DNA of 64,000 nucleotides from assembly GCF_021227995.1 (NCBI RefSeq), contig NZ_CP089301.1, positions 2,604,001 through 2,668,000 of the forward strand, written 5' to 3'. Below, one piece after another: positions 16,229 to 24,908 of this stretch. Origin of the DNA: Novosphingobium kaempferiae (GTDB lineage Bacteria; Pseudomonadota; Alphaproteobacteria; Sphingomonadales; Sphingomonadaceae). The position numbers were made by a program, and so were the translations under genes. A model generated the notes under the pieces. That model ran no database searches. It was given only the letters and a program-made list of their open reading frames with translations, and was not told where the DNA came from. How positions within the stretch are numbered: position 1 is the first letter of the stretch; the number at the start of each line of letters is the position of its first letter.

Positions 16229-17401
16229 TCACCAGCGCCTTCTGCGTTGACAGGCGACGACACGGCGACGGATCTCCTCCGCGCGCTGTTCGGGCGGGAC
16301 CGTGGGCGTATCGGCGGGCAGGTGCGCGCGCAGGTCGGCCAACCTGACGCGCGTGATCGTCGGCACTGGCTCGCTGTCGCAGTCGTACCAGCGGCCATAG
16401 ATGCCGCCCTCGTTGTAGCCCGCCGGGTCGAGCCAGTTGGGCACGCCCGGATCGGTCAGCGCGATCACCCCACGGAACTTCCCGTCGCTCGACAGCGTGG
16501 CCATCGCGCCGTTGGTGCTGCTGAGCCGGTAGACGTATTCGAGCGCGTTGAAGTACGGATCGTTGAGCTGGACGTTCCAGTACGGCGCGCGCTGCGGGAT
16601 CTCCGTCTCGATGATGAGCGCCTCGTCGTCCTCCAGCTGGAAGCAGGCAGGCCAGTAGGTCTGCTTCACCAGCGCGCCGGGGTAGCGGACCGGCTCAAAG
16701 ACGTTGAAGCCGACGCGCTCCTTCACCCCGTTCTGCATCGGGTAATAGAGGTCGGTCTTGCGCCGGGGCAGCTTCGCCATCTCGGTGATGCGGTGCAGGA
16801 TTTCCTCCGGCGCGAGGCGCGGCTTGGGCGGTACGGGATCAAGGCATTCGATGGAGAGCACGGGATCAACCTCCCTCGCCCAGTCGTACATGCGAAAGCG
16901 GGTGAACATACCGCGCGCGGCGGGGTCGATGGGTGCCCAGTGGCCCTCGTACCCGGCGGGCCGCTCGGCGCTGAACACGATCGAGAAGTCCTCGCCCAGC
17001 GCTATGCCGAGGTCGTTGGTGTCGAGTTCATTGTGCCCGTTGGGACGCGGCATCTCGTCCACCGTGCCCGACAGCGCCGCCTGCGTGGTGAACGAGAGGA
17101 TGCGGCACGTCCCCCGATTGCCGGAGACGCGGTAGGTCAGATCACCCCGGATCGGCGACTGCGTGTAGATGTCGTCCGGGTTGGGCTGGAGCGTGTAGAC
17201 CGGGTTCCACAGCGGCGCCCAGTCCGGGTGCTCGGCGTCGGCGTGGAAGTACATGAAATAGGAATAGGACAGGCTCGCCATCGTCTGGCGGTAGACGTCG
17301 GCGCGATAGGCCGGGTCGTCCGGCCGCCAAGTGTCCCTGAGGTTCGCGACCGCGCCGTCGAGGTCGGCGAGGTACGGCAGGATGCTCGGTTCGATATGCA
17401 T
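16229..17401 (-). CDS. DUF1214 domain-containing protein
   Basis: Protein of 390 residues. The C-terminal part has DUF1214 features (WPACFQLEDDEALIIETEIP, then YWNVQLNDPYFNALEYVYRL and a final region with VPNWLDPAGYNEGGIYGRWY). The N-terminal part has YTLQPNPDDIYTQSPIRG. Function is unknown; relatives occur with catabolic genes. No signal peptide is visible. It opens a tight three-gene operon (DUF1214, sulfotransferase, zinc dehydrogenase), so it probably acts on the same compound. A perfect 6-4-6 palindrome at 17424-17439, 23 bases before the start, should control the operon. Confidence 0.82.
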   Translation of the reverse strand: MHIEPSILPYLADLDGAVANLRDTWRPDDPAYRADVYRQTMASLSYSYFMYFHADAEHPDWAPLWNPVYTLQPNPDDIYTQSPIRGDLTYRVSGNRGTCRILSFTTQAALSGTVDEMPRPNGHNELDTNDLGIALGEDFSIVFSAERPAGYEGHWAPIDPAARGMFTRFRMYDWAREVDPVLSIECLDPVPPKPRLAPEEILHRITEMAKLPRRKTDLYYPMQNGVKERVGFNVFEPVRYPGALVKQTYWPACFQLEDDEALIIETEIPQRAPYWNVQLNDPYFNALEYVYRLSSTNGAMATLSSDGKFRGVIALTDPGVPNWLDPAGYNEGGIYGRWYDCDSEPVPTITRVRLADLRAHLPADTPTVPPEQRAEEIRRRVVACQRRRRW

Positions 17402-17423
17402 GGCAGGCTCTCCCTGCCGATTT

Positions 17424-17439
17424 GATAGTACGCACTATC
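17424..17439. promoter_or_regulatory. TetR-type operator palindrome
   Basis: GATAGT-ACGC-ACTATC, with perfect 6-base arms and a 4-base spacer, lying 23 bases before the DUF1214 start. The AT-rich arms stand out from the surrounding GC-rich DNA. Size and symmetry fit a TetR-family repressor overlapping the promoter or transcript start. Confidence 0.6.
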
Positions 17440-17478
17440 TAACTTTGCGAGGTGCACCCCATCGCCGGGGCGAATATC

Positions 17479-18459
17479 TCAGGCGGATGCCTCGATCCGC
17501 TCGTTCTCCGCTGCGAACCGGCGCGCCAGCACGGCGCAGACCATCAGCTGGATCTGGTGGAAGAACATCAGCGGCAGGATGATCGCGCCCACCTGCGCCG
17601 CCGGGAACAGCACGCCCGCCAGGGGCACGCCGGTGGCGAGGCTCTTCTTGGAGCCGCAGAACAGCAGCACGATGCGGTCCTCGCGCGAGAAGCCGAGCGC
17701 CTTGCCCGCGATGCTGGAGAGCACCATGACCACCGCCAGCACGCCCAGCGAGATCGCCGCGATCAGCGCCAGCTCGCCCAGCGTCACCTTGCTCCACAGC
17801 CCTTCGAGCACCGCCGCGCCGAACGCGGTGTAGACCACCAGCAGGATCGAGCCGCGATCGACGTAGCCCAGCACCTTCTTGTTGCGCGTCACGAAGCCGC
17901 CGATCCACGGGCGCAGCAGGTGGCCCGCGACGAAGGGCAGCAGCAGTTGCACCGAGATCGCGATGATCGGATCCGTCGAGAAGCCCTGGCTCTCCCCGGT
18001 GATGAACAGCGCGGTCAGCAGCGGCGTGATGAAGATGCCTGCAAGGTTCGAGAACGAGGCGCTGCACACCGCCGCCGCCACGTTGCCCCCGGCGATCGCG
18101 GTGAAGGCGATGGAGGACTGCACTGTCGAGGGCAGCAGCGTCAGGAACAGCACGCCCGTCGCCAGCGAGGGTTCGAGACCGGGGATGGCCCGCACGCCGA
18201 GGCCGACGATGGGGAACAGCACGAAGGTCGTCGCGAAAACGGTCAGGTGCAGCTTCCACGCCTTCGCGCCATCGAGAATCGCCTCGCGCGAGAGCTTGGC
18301 GCCATGGAGGAAGAACAGCAGCGCGATGCCCGCATCGGCGACGCCGCCCGCGATGTCCGCCCAGATGCCCCGCGCCGGAAGCACCGACGCCAGCCCCACC
18401 GTACCGACCAGCAGAAGAAGATAGGGGTCGATGTTCAGGCGGGCGAGCAGGCGGTTCAT
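17479..18459 (-). CDS. bile acid:sodium symporter (BASS/SBF) family transporter
   Basis: Membrane protein of 326 residues with about ten hydrophobic helices. It has the family's GVLFLTLLPSTVQSSIAFTA region (about residues 101-120) and the CSASFSNLAGIFITPLL helix, corresponding to the sodium-binding crossover parts of the SBF-like (YfeH type) subgroup. Substrates in the family include bile acids, pantoate and other organic acids; here the substrate is unknown. It begins 18 bases after the epimerase gene, so it is probably the last gene of the proB-epimerase-transporter run. Confidence 0.86.
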   Translation of the reverse strand: MNRLLARLNIDPYLLLLVGTVGLASVLPARGIWADIAGGVADAGIALLFFLHGAKLSREAILDGAKAWKLHLTVFATTFVLFPIVGLGVRAIPGLEPSLATGVLFLTLLPSTVQSSIAFTAIAGGNVAAAVCSASFSNLAGIFITPLLTALFITGESQGFSTDPIIAISVQLLLPFVAGHLLRPWIGGFVTRNKKVLGYVDRGSILLVVYTAFGAAVLEGLWSKVTLGELALIAAISLGVLAVVMVLSSIAGKALGFSREDRIVLLFCGSKKSLATGVPLAGVLFPAAQVGAIILPLMFFHQIQLMVCAVLARRFAAENERIEASA

Positions 18460-18477
18460 GCGGGGTCTACAGTCCTT

Positions 18478-19416
18478 CTAGAGCCACTTGTGCTCGCGAT
18501 ACCATTGCGCCGTCGCCTTCAGCCCCTCGCGCGTTTCCACGCGCGGGCGCCAGAGCGCAACCGGCGGCGCAGCCTCGGGCGAGACCACCCAGTCCGGATG
18601 GCTGATGTAAGCCGCGCGGTCGAGCGTCATTTTTGCGCGGGGGCCGCGCAAAAAATTGTCGATGCGCGCCGCGCGGTGGAGCATCGCGGGCGACAGGCCG
18701 ATCACGCGGGGCCGCTTGCCCAGCGCCCAGCCGATGGCGAGGCCGAGTTCGAAGTGCTCCCAGCCCTGCGGCTTGCCGTCGTCCGGCTCGAAGATCTTGC
18801 CCGTCACCGACAGTCCGCCCGGCTCCAGCGCCACCAGCAGGCGCGCCAGATCCTCGACGTGGATCATCGAGGCGCGGCCCGCTTTCGGCATCGGGATCAC
18901 GCCCCAGCGCGCCACGCGGAACAGCTCGAACATCTCCTTGTCACGCGGCCCGTAGATCGCGGGCGGACGCACGATGGTCCAGTCGAGCGGGCTGGCCATG
19001 ACGATCTTCTCGGCCCGCGCCTTTGACGCGCCGTAGGCCGACAACTCGGGTTCGCGCGCGGAGAGCGAGGAAATATGAACGAAGCGGCGCACACCCTCGC
19101 CCACCGTCGCTTCGATGAGGTTGAGCGTGCCGGTGACGTTGCCCGCCTCGAACCCGGCGGTATCGGGCGCACTGACCACGCCCGCGACGTGGATCACCGC
19201 CTCGGCGCCGCGCACGAGATCGACGAGCGAGGCGACATTGCCCAGTTCGCCGCCGATCCAGTCGACATGCTCGCGTTCCGGCTGGGTGCGACGGGTCAGC
19301 GCCCGCACCGCGAAGCCCGCCTCGATGGCGGCCTCAAGCACTGCCTGCCCGACGAAGCCTGTCGCACCGGTCAGGGCGATGACCGGGCGATGGATGGGTC
19401 CGCGACGGCGGCTCAC
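18478..19416 (-). CDS. NAD(P)-dependent epimerase/dehydratase (extended SDR)
   Basis: Protein of 312 residues starting at GTG (19416), whose first bases overlap the proB stop (GTGA). The nucleotide-binding motif TGATGFVG is near residue 16. The SDR catalytic Tyr-Lys pair is in YGASK near residue 122, with upstream Ser in HISSLS. The C-terminal half has a substrate-binding region with IYGPRDKEMF. It resembles the nucleoside-diphosphate-sugar epimerase and complex I NDUFA9-like groups, and the substrate is unknown. Overlap with proB suggests co-translation, but no proline-related role is evident. Confidence 0.82.
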   Translation of the reverse strand: MSRRRGPIHRPVIALTGATGFVGQAVLEAAIEAGFAVRALTRRTQPEREHVDWIGGELGNVASLVDLVRGAEAVIHVAGVVSAPDTAGFEAGNVTGTLNLIEATVGEGVRRFVHISSLSAREPELSAYGASKARAEKIVMASPLDWTIVRPPAIYGPRDKEMFELFRVARWGVIPMPKAGRASMIHVEDLARLLVALEPGGLSVTGKIFEPDDGKPQGWEHFELGLAIGWALGKRPRVIGLSPAMLHRAARIDNFLRGPRAKMTLDRAAYISHPDWVVSPEAAPPVALWRPRVETREGLKATAQWYREHKWL

Positions 19417-20543
19417 TTCAGCACCATCTGGTCGCGGTGGACCACGGAGGAGCGCGGCGCGTAGCCCAGCACGGCCTCCTGATCGCTCGAATGCAGGCCG
19501 ACGATGGCAGCACATTCCGCCGCGTCGTATTCCGACAGGCCATGCGCCAGCACGCTGCCCTGCCCATCGACGATGGCGACGGGATCTCCGCGCGAGAACA
19601 CGCCCTCGACCGCCGTGATGCCCTTGGCCAGCAGGCTGGAACCGCGCCCCAGCGCCGCCGCCGCGCCGTCGTCGACGACGATCTCGCCCTTGAGCCGCAG
19701 CCGCCCGCCCAGCCACGCCTTGCGCGCGGCGGCCTTGCGTTTCGGAACGAACAGGGTTCCGATGCCCTGCGACACGATGCGCGCGACGGGTCGCTCATGC
19801 TGGCCATTGCCGATGACGAGGCAGATGCCCGCCAGTTCGGCGATCTCGGCTGCCTGCAGCTTGGACACCATGCCGCCCGAGCCCATGCCGGAGTTCGATT
19901 CCGTGCTCGCCATGGCGCGAACCTCGGCGGTGACGCCCTCGACCACCGGGATCATCTGCGCCCCGGGCAGCTTGGGGTGGCGGTCATAGAGGCCGTCGAT
20001 GTCGGAAAGCAGCATCACCGCGCTCGCCTGCGCCGCCTGCGCCACGCGTGCAGCAAGGCGGTCGTTGTCACCGAAGCGGATTTCCTGCGTCGCCACCGAA
20101 TCGTTCTCGTTGATGACGGGCACCGCGCCCGCATCGAGCAGGCGCGTCAGCGTGGCGGTGACATTGAGGTAACGGCGGCGGTCCTCCAGATCCTCCAGCG
20201 TCAGCAGCATCTGCGCCGCGGTGATGCCATGCGCGCCGAGCAGTTCGGCCCAGAGGCCCGACAGCGCGATCTGGCCGACGGCGGCGCTCGCCTGCGCGTC
20301 GGCAAGGCTGCCGCGCCCGCCCTTCTCCAGCCCCAGCGTCGCCGCCCCCAGCGCGATCGCGCCCGAGGACACCACGATGACGTCCTGCCCCCGGCTGCGC
20401 GCCTCGGCGATTTCGGCCACCAGCTGCGTGATCCACGCGCGGCGCACGCCCTCCGGCCCGACAAGCAGGGCCGAGCCCACCTTGATGACGAGGCGGGGCG
20501 AAAGTGCAGGATCGGCGAGGTCGGAGAGTCGGGCGATGGGCAT
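19413..20543 (-). CDS. proB: glutamate 5-kinase
   Basis: Enzyme of 376 residues catalysing ATP-dependent phosphorylation of glutamate, the first step of proline synthesis, in the cytoplasm. The amino-acid-kinase domain begins LVIKVGSALLV and contains VVSSGAIALGAATL and INENDSVAT, the active-site loop; GMGSGGMVSKLQAAE is also present. A C-terminal PUA domain (about residues 280-370) follows, as in full-length ProB. The start at 20543 was chosen from homology; in-frame codons upstream lie in a repeat. proC is nearby at 23997, but proA is not in the window. Confidence 0.95.
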   Translation of the reverse strand: MPIARLSDLADPALSPRLVIKVGSALLVGPEGVRRAWITQLVAEIAEARSRGQDVIVVSSGAIALGAATLGLEKGGRGSLADAQASAAVGQIALSGLWAELLGAHGITAAQMLLTLEDLEDRRRYLNVTATLTRLLDAGAVPVINENDSVATQEIRFGDNDRLAARVAQAAQASAVMLLSDIDGLYDRHPKLPGAQMIPVVEGVTAEVRAMASTESNSGMGSGGMVSKLQAAEIAELAGICLVIGNGQHERPVARIVSQGIGTLFVPKRKAAARKAWLGGRLRLKGEIVVDDGAAAALGRGSSLLAKGITAVEGVFSRGDPVAIVDGQGSVLAHGLSEYDAAECAAIVGLHSSDQEAVLGYAPRSSVVHRDQMVLK

Positions 20544-20613
20544 GGGAGTGCCAGCCTCTAGGGGAAAGCCTGAGTTGTGGAAAGCGCAAGGTTGGGCCAT
20601 TTGGCCGGAACCA

Positions 20614-20733
20614 CGTCGTCCCGGACCTGATCCGGGACCGGTGGCTGTCTTCAGGCGCGACCTTGCTTCAGAGCGCCTTGCCGACAGCACCGTCGTTCAC
20701 GGCCAGCGGTCCCGGAGCAAGTCCGGGACGACG
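20614..20733. repeat. nested inverted repeat (family B pair)
   Basis: Two family B hairpins (GTCCCGGACC-TGATCCGGGAC near 20618 and GTCCCGGAGC-AAGTCCGGGAC near 20709) face each other, so that the whole 120-base block is also an inverted repeat with CGTCGTCCCGGAC at both ends. It fills the space between obgE and proB and may end obgE transcription. Confidence 0.88.
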
Positions 20734-20738
20734 ATGGA

Positions 20739-21797
20739 TCAGATCGGCGACCAGGGCGTGTCGTCGGCCTCTTCGCGCTCACCCGTAGGACGTTCAGTCA
20801 CGGTCGCAGCCGGAAGGTAGTCGATCACCGCGTCGAGCAGCCGCGGCATGCCCTTGCCGGTCGCGCCGGAAATCGGGAACACTTCGTCCGCACCCGCCTT
20901 GAGCAGTTCGCGGGCGTATTCCTCCGCCAGCGCATCGTCGACCAGATCGACCTTGTTCAGCGCGACGAGGCGCGGCTTGTCGGCCAGCAGTTCGCTGTAG
21001 GCTTCCAGTTCCTCCTCGACGACCTTCATCGCCTCCACCGGATCGGTGTTGGAGATGTCGATGAGGTGGACCAGCACGCGGCAACGCTCGATGTGGCCGA
21101 GGAAACGGTCGCCGATGCCTGCGCCGTCCGCCGCGCCCGCGATCAGGCCGGGGATGTCGGCCAGCACGAACTCGCGGTGCTTGTGGTTCACCACGCCCAG
21201 CTGCGGACGCAGCGTGGTGAAGGCATAGTCGCCCACCTTCGCCTTGGCGTTGGACAGCGCGTTGATGAACGTGGACTTGCCCGCGTTGGGCATGCCGACG
21301 AGGCCGACGTCGGCCAGCAGCTTGAGGCGCAGCCACACCCACTGTTCCGTGGGCGGCATGCCGGGCTGGTGCTGGCGCGGGGCGCGATTGGTGCTGGTCT
21401 TGTAGCTGGCGTTGCCGCGCCCGCCCATGCCGCCTTCGAGGAAGGTGACGCGCTGGCCCGCCTCGGTCAGGTCGACGAGCACGGTGTCGCGATCCTCATC
21501 GTCGGCGATGATCTGCGTACCGATCGGCACCTTGATGACCAGATCCTTGCCCGCCGCGCCGTTACGGTTCTGGCCCATGCCGTGGCCGCCGCGCGGAGCC
21601 TTGAAGTGCTGGGTGTAGCGGAAGTCGATCAGCGTGTTGAGGCCGGGCACGGCCTCGAAGATGATATCGCCGCCCTTGCCGCCGTTGCCGCCGTTGGGGC
21701 CGCCGTACTCGACGTACTTCTCACGCCGGAAGCTGACGGCACCGGGGCCACCGCCGCCTGCACGCACATAGATCTTGGCCTGGTCGAGAAAATGCAT
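20739..21797 (-). CDS. obgE: Obg/CgtA GTPase
   Basis: Essential GTPase of 352 residues linked to 50S ribosome maturation and stress control. The glycine-rich Obg fold spans about residues 1-158 (AGGGGPGAVSFRREK, GGPNGGNGGKGG). G1 is GMPNAGKST (168-176), followed by switch I TTLRPQLG, G3 DIPGLI and G4 NKVD. The C-terminal extension is short and acidic, as in alphaproteobacterial members. obgE is often next to proB, as here. Confidence 0.97.
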   Translation of the reverse strand: MHFLDQAKIYVRAGGGGPGAVSFRREKYVEYGGPNGGNGGKGGDIIFEAVPGLNTLIDFRYTQHFKAPRGGHGMGQNRNGAAGKDLVIKVPIGTQIIADDEDRDTVLVDLTEAGQRVTFLEGGMGGRGNASYKTSTNRAPRQHQPGMPPTEQWVWLRLKLLADVGLVGMPNAGKSTFINALSNAKAKVGDYAFTTLRPQLGVVNHKHREFVLADIPGLIAGAADGAGIGDRFLGHIERCRVLVHLIDISNTDPVEAMKVVEEELEAYSELLADKPRLVALNKVDLVDDALAEEYARELLKAGADEVFPISGATGKGMPRLLDAVIDYLPAATVTERPTGEREEADDTPWSPI

Positions 21798-21896
21798 GGG
21801 TCCAATCGCCTTCGGCGCCGTTCAGGGGCGCCTCCTTCGCGACCGGTCCCGGCTGTCGGGGTCAAAACCCCGCTGAATGCCGCTGGCCGCAGATAA

Positions 21897-21927
21897 ACAA
21901 AAAACCCGGCCGTCTCTCGGGCCGGGT
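21897..21927 (-). terminator. Rho-independent terminator after tRNA-Ala
   Basis: On the minus strand an 8-bp stem ACCCGGCC/GGCCGGGT with an 8-base loop is followed directly by a T-run (plus-strand A-run from 21899). It begins about 40 bases after the tRNA 3' end. Confidence 0.9.
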
Positions 21928-21967
21928 GGTGCCCGGCTCGTCCGGACATGCCTGCAATGTGCGATAC

Positions 21968-22043
<76 letters not shown>

Positions 22044-22119
22044 GTTCCAGTATCAATTCCGGGAGCGTCTCCACTCCGGGAGCGCCCCCTTAGCGAAGAG
22101 AGCACCCGCGCGGAAGAGC

Positions 22120-22150
22120 AAAAATGGAGGGCGCGAAGATTCTCGCGCCC
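22120..22150 (-). terminator. Rho-independent terminator of the Pro-rich lipoprotein gene
   Basis: On the minus strand GGGCGCGA/TCGCGCCC (22143-22150 with 22129-22136), a 6-base loop, then TTTTT after a short gap. It begins 11 bases after the stop codon at 22161. Confidence 0.75.
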
Positions 22151-22160
22151 TTCACGGCCC

Positions 22161-22919
22161 TCACTGCGCCAGCGGCACCGTCGCCTGAGGCTGACCGGCG
22201 TTGGGCTGTGCCATGACCTGCTCCGACGTGGGACGCACTGTGATGAGGCCGTTGGAGCCGTAACGCGACTGCCATGCGGCGAGGTCTGCGCGGTACTGGT
22301 CGTAGGCGTCGAAGAACGCCTTGAACGGCGCCTCCAGCCTGGCGAGGCCGGTGTAGGACCAGTTCTCGAACTGGCTCGGCTCGACCGTCTGCAGTTCGAC
22401 GCTCACTTCCATCGCGGCCTGGCAGAACGCGGAGTCCACCGGCGGCAGCGAGAAGAAGTTGTAGACCTGCGTCTGGTACGTCTCGCGCGCGACGATGGCG
22501 GCGCGGCCCGTGTGCTGCGTGCGGAAGCTCGCGTCGATTTCCTTGCTCGCCCGGTCCAGCGACTTGTCGTAGACCTTGAGCATGCGCTTGTAGCCATCGA
22601 GGATCGGCGTGAATTGCACCTCAATGCAGTTCAGCGCAGCCACGTTGTAGGCCGAACGGAAGTTCCAGACCGCCTGCGACGTCGAAATTCCGTAGTTCAC
22701 GGTCTGCCGCGTCCCATCCTCGGTCTTCGGCGGCGTCCTCATTTCGAGCGGCGCGCCCATCGGCGGGGTCGGCATCGGCGGGATCACCACGACCGGCGGC
22801 GGCGGGGGTGGCGGCGGCGGCGGTGGTTTGGCGCATCCAGCCAGCACGGCGAGCGTGACGGCGACAGCCGAGCCCGCCAGCAACGAAAGGCGGCGGCGCC
22901 CCTGCTCTTTCACCTTCAT
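22161..22919 (-). CDS. proline-tract lipoprotein of unknown function
   Basis: Predicted lipoprotein of 252 residues. The N-terminus is basic (KVKEQGRRR), then hydrophobic, ending in the lipobox LAGC at about residue 29. Eleven prolines in a row follow at once, then a further proline-rich stretch. The rest looks like a mostly helical soluble domain ([30 protein letters not shown] region) without a family I recognise. It is likely anchored in the outer membrane with the proline tract as a rigid spacer. It sits between two strong terminators (22120 and 22992), so it is probably a single-gene unit. AAGGG precedes the ATG. Confidence 0.72.
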   Translation of the reverse strand: MKVKEQGRRRLSLLAGSAVAVTLAVLAGCAKPPPPPPPPPPPVVVIPPMPTPPMGAPLEMRTPPKTEDGTRQTVNYGISTSQAVWNFRSAYNVAALNCIEVQFTPILDGYKRMLKVYDKSLDRASKEIDASFRTQHTGRAAIVARETYQTQVYNFFSLPPVDSAFCQAAMEVSVELQTVEPSQFENWSYTGLARLEAPFKAFFDAYDQYRADLAAWQSRYGSNGLITVRPTSEQVMAQPNAGQPQATVPLAQ

Positions 22920-22991
22920 CTCAAACCCTTGGTTCACCGATCTTTCTCCATCGCGCGGCGCGAAAGGTCTAACGCCGCGAGTCGATAAAGC

Positions 22992-23023
22992 AAATGCCCG
23001 GTGCGACGAAACGCACCGGGCAT
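22992..23023 (-). terminator. Rho-independent terminator of the Bax inhibitor-1 gene
   Basis: A perfect 12-bp stem (22994-23005 with 23012-23023; ATGCCCGGTGCG core) with a 6-base loop, followed on the minus strand by TTTGCTTT. It lies between the BI-1 stop (23114) and the lipoprotein start (22919). Confidence 0.82.
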
Positions 23024-23113
23024 CATGACTATATGAATCTGCACTGTGGATTAATCGCTTCGGAGGCAAATTTCCTCCGTTTCGGTGGCGATTATCCCAC
23101 TCCCGGCCGCACG

Positions 23114-23860
23114 TCAGTCGCGCTGACCGAGGAAGCTGAGCAGGAACTGGAACATGTTGATGAAGTCCAGATACAGGCTCAGTGCGCCGAGAACCACGGC
23201 CTTGCCGACGAAGTCGGTGCCGCGCAGATGGTAGTACTGGTTCTTGAGCATCTGCGTGTCGTAGGCGGTGAGGCCCGCGAAAATCAGCACGCCCAGGATC
23301 GAGATCACCAGTTGCAGTACGCTCGAACCCACGAAGATGTTCACGAGCGAGGCGATCAGGATGCCGACCAGACCCATGATGAGGAACGTGCCGAAGCCCG
23401 ACAGATCCTTCTTCGTGGTGTAGCCGTAGAGGCTGAGGCCCGCAAAAGCCGCAGCGGTCGCGAAGAACGTGGTCGCAATCGAGGTCGCCGTGTAGATCAC
23501 GAAGATCGTCGAGAGCGAAACGCCCATGATCGCCGCGAAGGCCCAGTAGAGCACCTTGAGCGTGCCCTCGCTGAAGCGCTGCGCGCCGCCGCTGATGGCG
23601 AACACGAAGCCCAGCGGGGCGAGCATGACCAGCCACTTGATCGGCGACTGCATCATCTGCACCGCATAAGGCGCGAAGAGCATCGCGACGATACCCGACA
23701 GCAGCACGCCCGAGGCCATGTAGTTGTAGATCGACAGCATGTGCCGACGCAGACCGGCGTCGTAGGCGGTCCGGCCGTCAGCGCGCCCGAGGTCGGTGCC
23801 ATCACGGCTCGGAGACGCACCGAAGCCCTGACGGGGCTGGGGGTCGTTCCAATTCGCCAT
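23114..23860 (-). CDS. Bax inhibitor-1/YccA family membrane protein
   Basis: Inner-membrane protein of 248 residues with seven hydrophobic helices after a polar N-terminus of about 40 residues. The family features are YMASGVLLSGIVAM in the first helix, GLTAYDTQMLK in the loop before the last helices, and a C-terminal ALSLYLDFINMFQFLLSFLG helix. Relatives include YccA, a regulator of FtsH proteolysis, and calcium-leak channels of the BI-1 type. The exact role here is unknown. It ends at a strong terminator. Confidence 0.93.
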   Translation of the reverse strand: MANWNDPQPRQGFGASPSRDGTDLGRADGRTAYDAGLRRHMLSIYNYMASGVLLSGIVAMLFAPYAVQMMQSPIKWLVMLAPLGFVFAISGGAQRFSEGTLKVLYWAFAAIMGVSLSTIFVIYTATSIATTFFATAAAFAGLSLYGYTTKKDLSGFGTFLIMGLVGILIASLVNIFVGSSVLQLVISILGVLIFAGLTAYDTQMLKNQYYHLRGTDFVGKAVVLGALSLYLDFINMFQFLLSFLGQRD

Positions 23861-23996
23861 TTCAAACTCCCTTCAGCGGAAAGCCAGCACAATGCGGTCC
23901 CGCTCAGAGGTGAATATCGCGCCGGGCCGTAAAAGTTTCAAGAACAACCGCAGTTCGTCATTTGTGACAAAGTGTAAAACGGATGTAATTGGACTT

Positions 23997-24806
23997 TCAC
24001 GCCTTGCGGGCGGCGGCGGCCATCTCGGCATTACGGTCGCGCGAGGCCGTCATGGCCGCGGCGACGACTGCGGCCAGCGCGCCGTTTTCGTCGAGCACGT
24101 TCATGCCTGCGCGGGTCGATCCGCCGGGGCTCGCCACCTTGTCGGCCAGTTCGCCCGGCGAGAACTCGGAAGCGCCCGCCAGCATACCAGCCCCCTCGAC
24201 CATCGCCAGCGCGAGGCGCTGCGACTGCCCTTCGTCGAGGCCGAGCGCGACAGCGCCTGCGGCAAGGGAGTCGATGAAACGGTAGACGAACGCCGGGCCG
24301 CAGCCCGCAAGCGCGGTGACGGCATCGAACAGGTGCTCGCCCGCCAGCCATTCAGGCGTGCCGAGCGGCTCCATGAAAGTGGTGACGGCGGCACGGCCGG
24401 TCTCGTCGAGCCCGCGCGCGTCGAGCGCGATCGGCGACTTGCCGACAGCAGCGGCGAGGTTCGGCATCACCCGGACCAGCGCCCCCGCCCGAGGGAAGCG
24501 CGCGGCAAGGCTGTCGAATTCGACGCCCGCAAGGATGGAGAACAGCGCAGTCTCGCGCCCCACCAGCGGGTTCAGCATGGGGGCGACATCATCGAGCCCC
24601 TGCGGCTTCACGCCCAGCAGGATCGCGTCGAAACGCCCGTCGGCCGGCAGTTCGCGACGCAGGGTGACACCCTCGGGAACACTCTCGATACGAGGATCGA
24701 CGACGGTGAAGCGCGAGGCCGGGATACCGCCGGCCAGCCAACCGGTCAGCATGGCGCCCGCCATGTTGCCGCAACCGACGAGCAGGATGTTCTGAAACCG
24801 GTCCAT
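23997..24806 (-). CDS. proC: pyrroline-5-carboxylate reductase
   Basis: Enzyme of 269 residues catalysing the last step of proline synthesis with NAD(P)H. The Rossmann motif VGCGNMAGAML is at residues 9-19. The C-terminal dimerisation region carries the ProC signature (ELADKVASPGGSTRAGMNVL). The start at 24806 has GGGGAA about 5-10 bases upstream. It lies just downstream of the YbjN gene and about 3.5 kb from proB. Confidence 0.95.
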   Translation of the reverse strand: MDRFQNILLVGCGNMAGAMLTGWLAGGIPASRFTVVDPRIESVPEGVTLRRELPADGRFDAILLGVKPQGLDDVAPMLNPLVGRETALFSILAGVEFDSLAARFPRAGALVRVMPNLAAAVGKSPIALDARGLDETGRAAVTTFMEPLGTPEWLAGEHLFDAVTALAGCGPAFVYRFIDSLAAGAVALGLDEGQSQRLALAMVEGAGMLAGASEFSPGELADKVASPGGSTRAGMNVLDENGALAAVVAAAMTASRDRNAEMAAAARKA

Positions 24807-24908
24807 ATGCGTTCCCCTATGCTTGCAGGGGCGCGGCTTAGGCGAGTGGATCGGACGTGCCAAGGGCCAAGCGGACAGAGCCCGCCGGGACCATCGGCAA
24901 GAGGAGGC

